This document shows, piece by piece, positions 14,374-16,263 of a DNA stretch of 16,263 nt. The stretch covers positions 1-16,263 of the forward strand of contig CAMLHT010000057.1 in NCBI GenBank assembly GCA_946479895.1, written 5' to 3'. This DNA is from an uncultured Gemmatimonadota bacterium (GTDB lineage Bacteria; Gemmatimonadota; Gemmatimonadetes; Gemmatimonadales; Gemmatimonadaceae). The stretch's first letter is position 1. Each line of letters starts with the position of its first letter. The translations under genes were made by a program, and so were the position numbers. The notes under the pieces are model-generated. The model searched no databases. It was not told where the DNA came from and saw only the letters and a list, made by a program, of their open reading frames with translations.

Positions 14374-14415
14374 ATTCACGTTTCACGATCCATCACTCAC
14401 CATTTCACACTGACT
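14374..14415. repeat. Degenerate heptamer run upstream of gvpA
   Basis: The 55-bp gap before gvpA is AT-richer than its surroundings and reads as six 7-base words: ATTCACG, TTTCACG, ATCCATC, ACTCACC, ATTTCAC, ACTGACT. They are followed by AACC and the ATG. As before gvpG, there is no Shine-Dalgarno sequence next to the start. The periodicity is degenerate, so the call is tentative. It may mark a decayed repeat array, a local promoter region or an unstructured leader that favours initiation. Confidence 0.4.
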
Positions 14416-14419
14416 AACC

Positions 14420-14716
14420 ATGGCCGTCGAAAGGACCCCGAGCGGCAGTTCACTGATCGACGTCCTCGATCGAGTACTCGACAAGGGTATCGTCATCGAC
14501 GCGTGGGTGCGCGTTTCACTCGTCGGCATCGATCTGGTGACCGTCGAGGCGCGCATCGTGGTCGCGTCGATCGACACCTACCTGAAGTACTCCGAGGCGG
14601 TGGGCATCACGGCGCCGATGTCGCGTCCACGCGAGGTCGGGGCCGGCACGGACGAGATGGAGCGGATGCAGCGCGAGAACGCCGAGCTGCGCCGCCAGCT
14701 CGATCAGCGCAAGTAA
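14420..14716 (+). CDS. gvpA: Major gas vesicle shell protein GvpA, C-terminal extension
   Basis: This is the only GvpA copy with the canonical shell-protein sequence: [20 protein letters not shown] and [20 protein letters not shown], then [13 protein letters not shown], residues about 11-63. GvpA monomers form the ribbed, amphipathic wall that lets gas in and keeps water out. At 98 aa it is longer than the roughly 70-aa minimal GvpA. The extra tail (about 78-98, [20 protein letters not shown]) is highly charged with coiled-coil spacing and would point away from the shell. The start at ATG 14420 lacks a Shine-Dalgarno sequence and follows a short-word repeat. The stop codon overlaps the ribosome binding site of the following histidine kinase gene. 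Confidence 0.95.
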   Translation: MAVERTPSGSSLIDVLDRVLDKGIVIDAWVRVSLVGIDLVTVEARIVVASIDTYLKYSEAVGITAPMSRPREVGAGTDEMERMQRENAELRRQLDQRK

Positions 14717-14725
14717 GGAGGCCCC

Positions 14726-16263
14726 GTGACGCTGGCCGGAGACCGGCAATCCGCCAGTCTCCTTTCCGCCCTCGCCGAAGCACCTGATTCGGCGGCGGCA
14801 TCCTCCTTTCTCGTCGCCCAGCTCGCGGAGCTGAGCGGGGCGCGGCGTGTATCGATGCTGCGCCTCGACGCGGCGCAGGAGACGCTGGTCTGCGTCACCG
14901 GCGTGGACGGCGGGAAGCCGGCGACGGCGTCCGCCATCCCGCTCTCCGACTTCGGCAATCCACTCGTCATCTCGGCACTGTCGCTGAGCCCCGTGCTCGG
15001 CGACCGCCCGCTCCGGTCGCCGTTCGATGAATACGCGACGTGGACGTCACTGCCGATGACGCAGCCTCGCACGAGGTTCGCGCCACCGGTGATGCCGCGG
15101 CAACAGGCGACGGAGCTGCTGGCGCCGCACGGCCTGGCGCCCATCGCCCGTCCGGAGCGCGTGGGCACGGCCCCGGGTGGCCTCGTCATCCTCGACCGCG
15201 TCCTCGAGCCCGGGCTCTTCGAGGAGATCGCCGACCTCGTGCTGCTCGCGAGCCCGATGATCGTGCGCCTCGCTTCCCTCGAGGAGGCATGGGCGAACGT
15301 CGATCGCCTCGGCCAGCAGAGCGAGCGGTTCAGGGTCATGGTGAATTCGTTGCCCGACCCGGTGGTCATCACGACCGCCGCCAACGACATCATCGTCCAG
15401 AATCATCGCGCCGAGCGGCTGCTCCAGGTGCGGGAGGAGGATTCGCCGGGGCGGCGCCGCGCCATCGAGCTGAACAACCTGCTCTTCACTTCCTTCCTCG
15501 CGAAGGCGGTCATGACCGGCTCGCAGCAGGCCGGTCCGCGCGAGCTGAACCTCGTCGATCCGGACGAGGGCAACGACCTCCTCTTCGAGGTCATCGCCCA
15601 CCCGCTCGGCGAGCGCGTCGGCCCGGAAGACGCGGTCCTGTCCGTGCTGCGCGACGTCACCGACCTGCGCCGCGCGGCGAACGAGCTCGAACGCCAGATC
15701 CAGCGCGTGCGCCAGGCCGAGCAGAAGTCGTCGTCCGAACGCGACCGCCTTAACCTGATCCTGGAGAACGTCGCCGATCCGATTCTCGTCACCGACGAGC
15801 GCTCGAACATCATCCTGATGAACGACCAGGCCGAGCAGCTCTTCGAGGACAAGGGCTCGGTGCCGCGGAACCGGCGCGAGCTCCAGGCGATTCGCGGGAA
15901 CGACACGAAGTTCACGTCGTTCATCTCCGAGTTCGCGCTCCTCGAGACCGACGCGCGGCGCGAGCGCATGGTCCTCTCGAACCCGCGCACGGGGTCCGAC
16001 CTGCCGGTCGAGGTGGTGTCGGGCAAGGTCCGCAACGAGCGCCGCGAGGCCATCGCGATCGTCTCCGTGCTGCACGACCTCACCAAGCAGGTCGAGAACG
16101 AGCGGCTCTACGAGGCGCTCAAGCAGCTCAACGCGGACCTCGAGGGCCGCATCCGCGAAGCGACCGCCGACCTGGCCGAGCAGAACGCGCGGCTCCAGTG
16201 GCAGTCCCAGGAAGTGGAGCGCGCGAACAAGCTCAAGTCCGAGTTCCTCGCGAGCATGTCGCA
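14726..16263 (+). CDS. GAF-like/PAS/PAS sensor histidine kinase (3' truncated)
   Basis: A frame opens at GTG 14726, 4 nt after a strong AGGAGG (14716-14721) that overlaps the gvpA stop, and stays open for 512 codons to the window edge. No membrane segment is visible, so a cytosolic sensor is likely. Residues about 10-185 resemble a GAF-type sensory domain (VSMLRLDAAQETLVCVTGVD, GLVILDRVLEPGLFEEIADL). PAS-1 spans about 200-315 (MVNSLPDPVVITTAANDIIV to LSVLRDVTDLRRA). PAS-2 spans about 338-455 (LILENVADPILVTDERSNII to VLHDLTKQVENE). A coiled linker (455-500) leads to NKLKSEFLASMS, the start of a HisKA dimerisation domain; the last two bases, CA, fit the expected phospho-accepting His. The ATP-binding part lies beyond the window. 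Its coupling to gvpA suggests it senses a cue relevant to buoyancy, but the ligand is unknown. Confidence 0.9.
   Translation, partial: MTLAGDRQSASLLSALAEAPDSAAASSFLVAQLAELSGARRVSMLRLDAAQETLVCVTGVDGGKPATASAIPLSDFGNPLVISALSLSPVLGDRPLRSPFDEYATWTSLPMTQPRTRFAPPVMPRQQATELLAPHGLAPIARPERVGTAPGGLVILDRVLEPGLFEEIADLVLLASPMIVRLASLEEAWANVDRLGQQSERFRVMVNSLPDPVVITTAANDIIVQNHRAERLLQVREEDSPGRRRAIELNNLLFTSFLAKAVMTGSQQAGPRELNLVDPDEGNDLLFEVIAHPLGERVGPEDAVLSVLRDVTDLRRAANELERQIQRVRQAEQKSSSERDRLNLILENVADPILVTDERSNIILMNDQAEQLFEDKGSVPRNRRELQAIRGNDTKFTSFISEFALLETDARRERMVLSNPRTGSDLPVEVVSGKVRNERREAIAIVSVLHDLTKQVENERLYEALKQLNADLEGRIREATADLAEQNARLQWQSQEVERANKLKSEFLASMS

Noticed and set aside
1..16263. Insertion sequences, transposases, integrases, tRNA or rRNA genes
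   Set aside because: None was recognisable on either strand, so horizontal transfer of the gvp cluster cannot be argued from flanking elements.

Overview
The window is uniformly GC-rich and densely coded, with short intergenic gaps. Gene content and style suggest an uncultivated or little-studied Gemmatimonadota-like or Acidobacteriota-like bacterium. The pointers are Tat-exported Rieske proteins with an N-terminal CxxC, a Gly/Arg-rich insert in an exported amidase, and intergenic palindromes built from 7- and 9-base words. This placement is inference; no rRNA or other phylogenetic marker is present.

Positions 1-4851 hold general accessory metabolism. On the minus strand are the first codons of a small protein (82 to 1) and a CPA2-type cation/proton antiporter with a TrkA-N domain. 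Divergent from these is an exported amidase-signature hydrolase. A long near-perfect palindrome then separates it from a convergent TIGR01777-type NAD(P)-binding epimerase-like gene. At 4917-5996 lies a predicted lipoprotein of the acetamidase/formamidase family. Amidase and formamidase-like genes therefore sit close together, but they are not in one operon.

Positions 6054-8091 form a tight plus-strand operon of four genes: two small four-helix membrane proteins with histidines at or in the helices, and two Tat-exported Rieske [2Fe-2S] proteins, the second a predicted lipoprotein. I read it as a small envelope electron-transfer module. A second repeat-built hairpin closes it against a convergent deoxynucleoside kinase gene.

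Positions 8875-14716 are a compact gas vesicle (gvp) cluster: gvpF/L-1, gvpG, a tandem ArsA/Get3-like ATPase, gvpF/L-2, a short GvpA/J-family gene, a divergent gvpF/L-3, gvpK, a second GvpA/J-family gene, and a canonical gvpA. Most junctions overlap (GTGA, 41 nt, 17 nt), which indicates translational coupling. No gvpN or gvpO is visible. The usual GvpN ATPase is absent from the window, and an ArsA/Get3-type ATPase sits inside the operon instead. Tandem-word repeats fill the two longest gaps, before gvpG and before gvpA, and neither start has a recognisable ribosome binding site.

Directly after gvpA, with a strong Shine-Dalgarno sequence overlapping the gvpA stop, begins a large GAF-like/PAS/PAS sensor histidine kinase. 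It is cut by the window edge just before its phospho-acceptor histidine. The arrangement suggests that gas vesicle production is linked to signal sensing.
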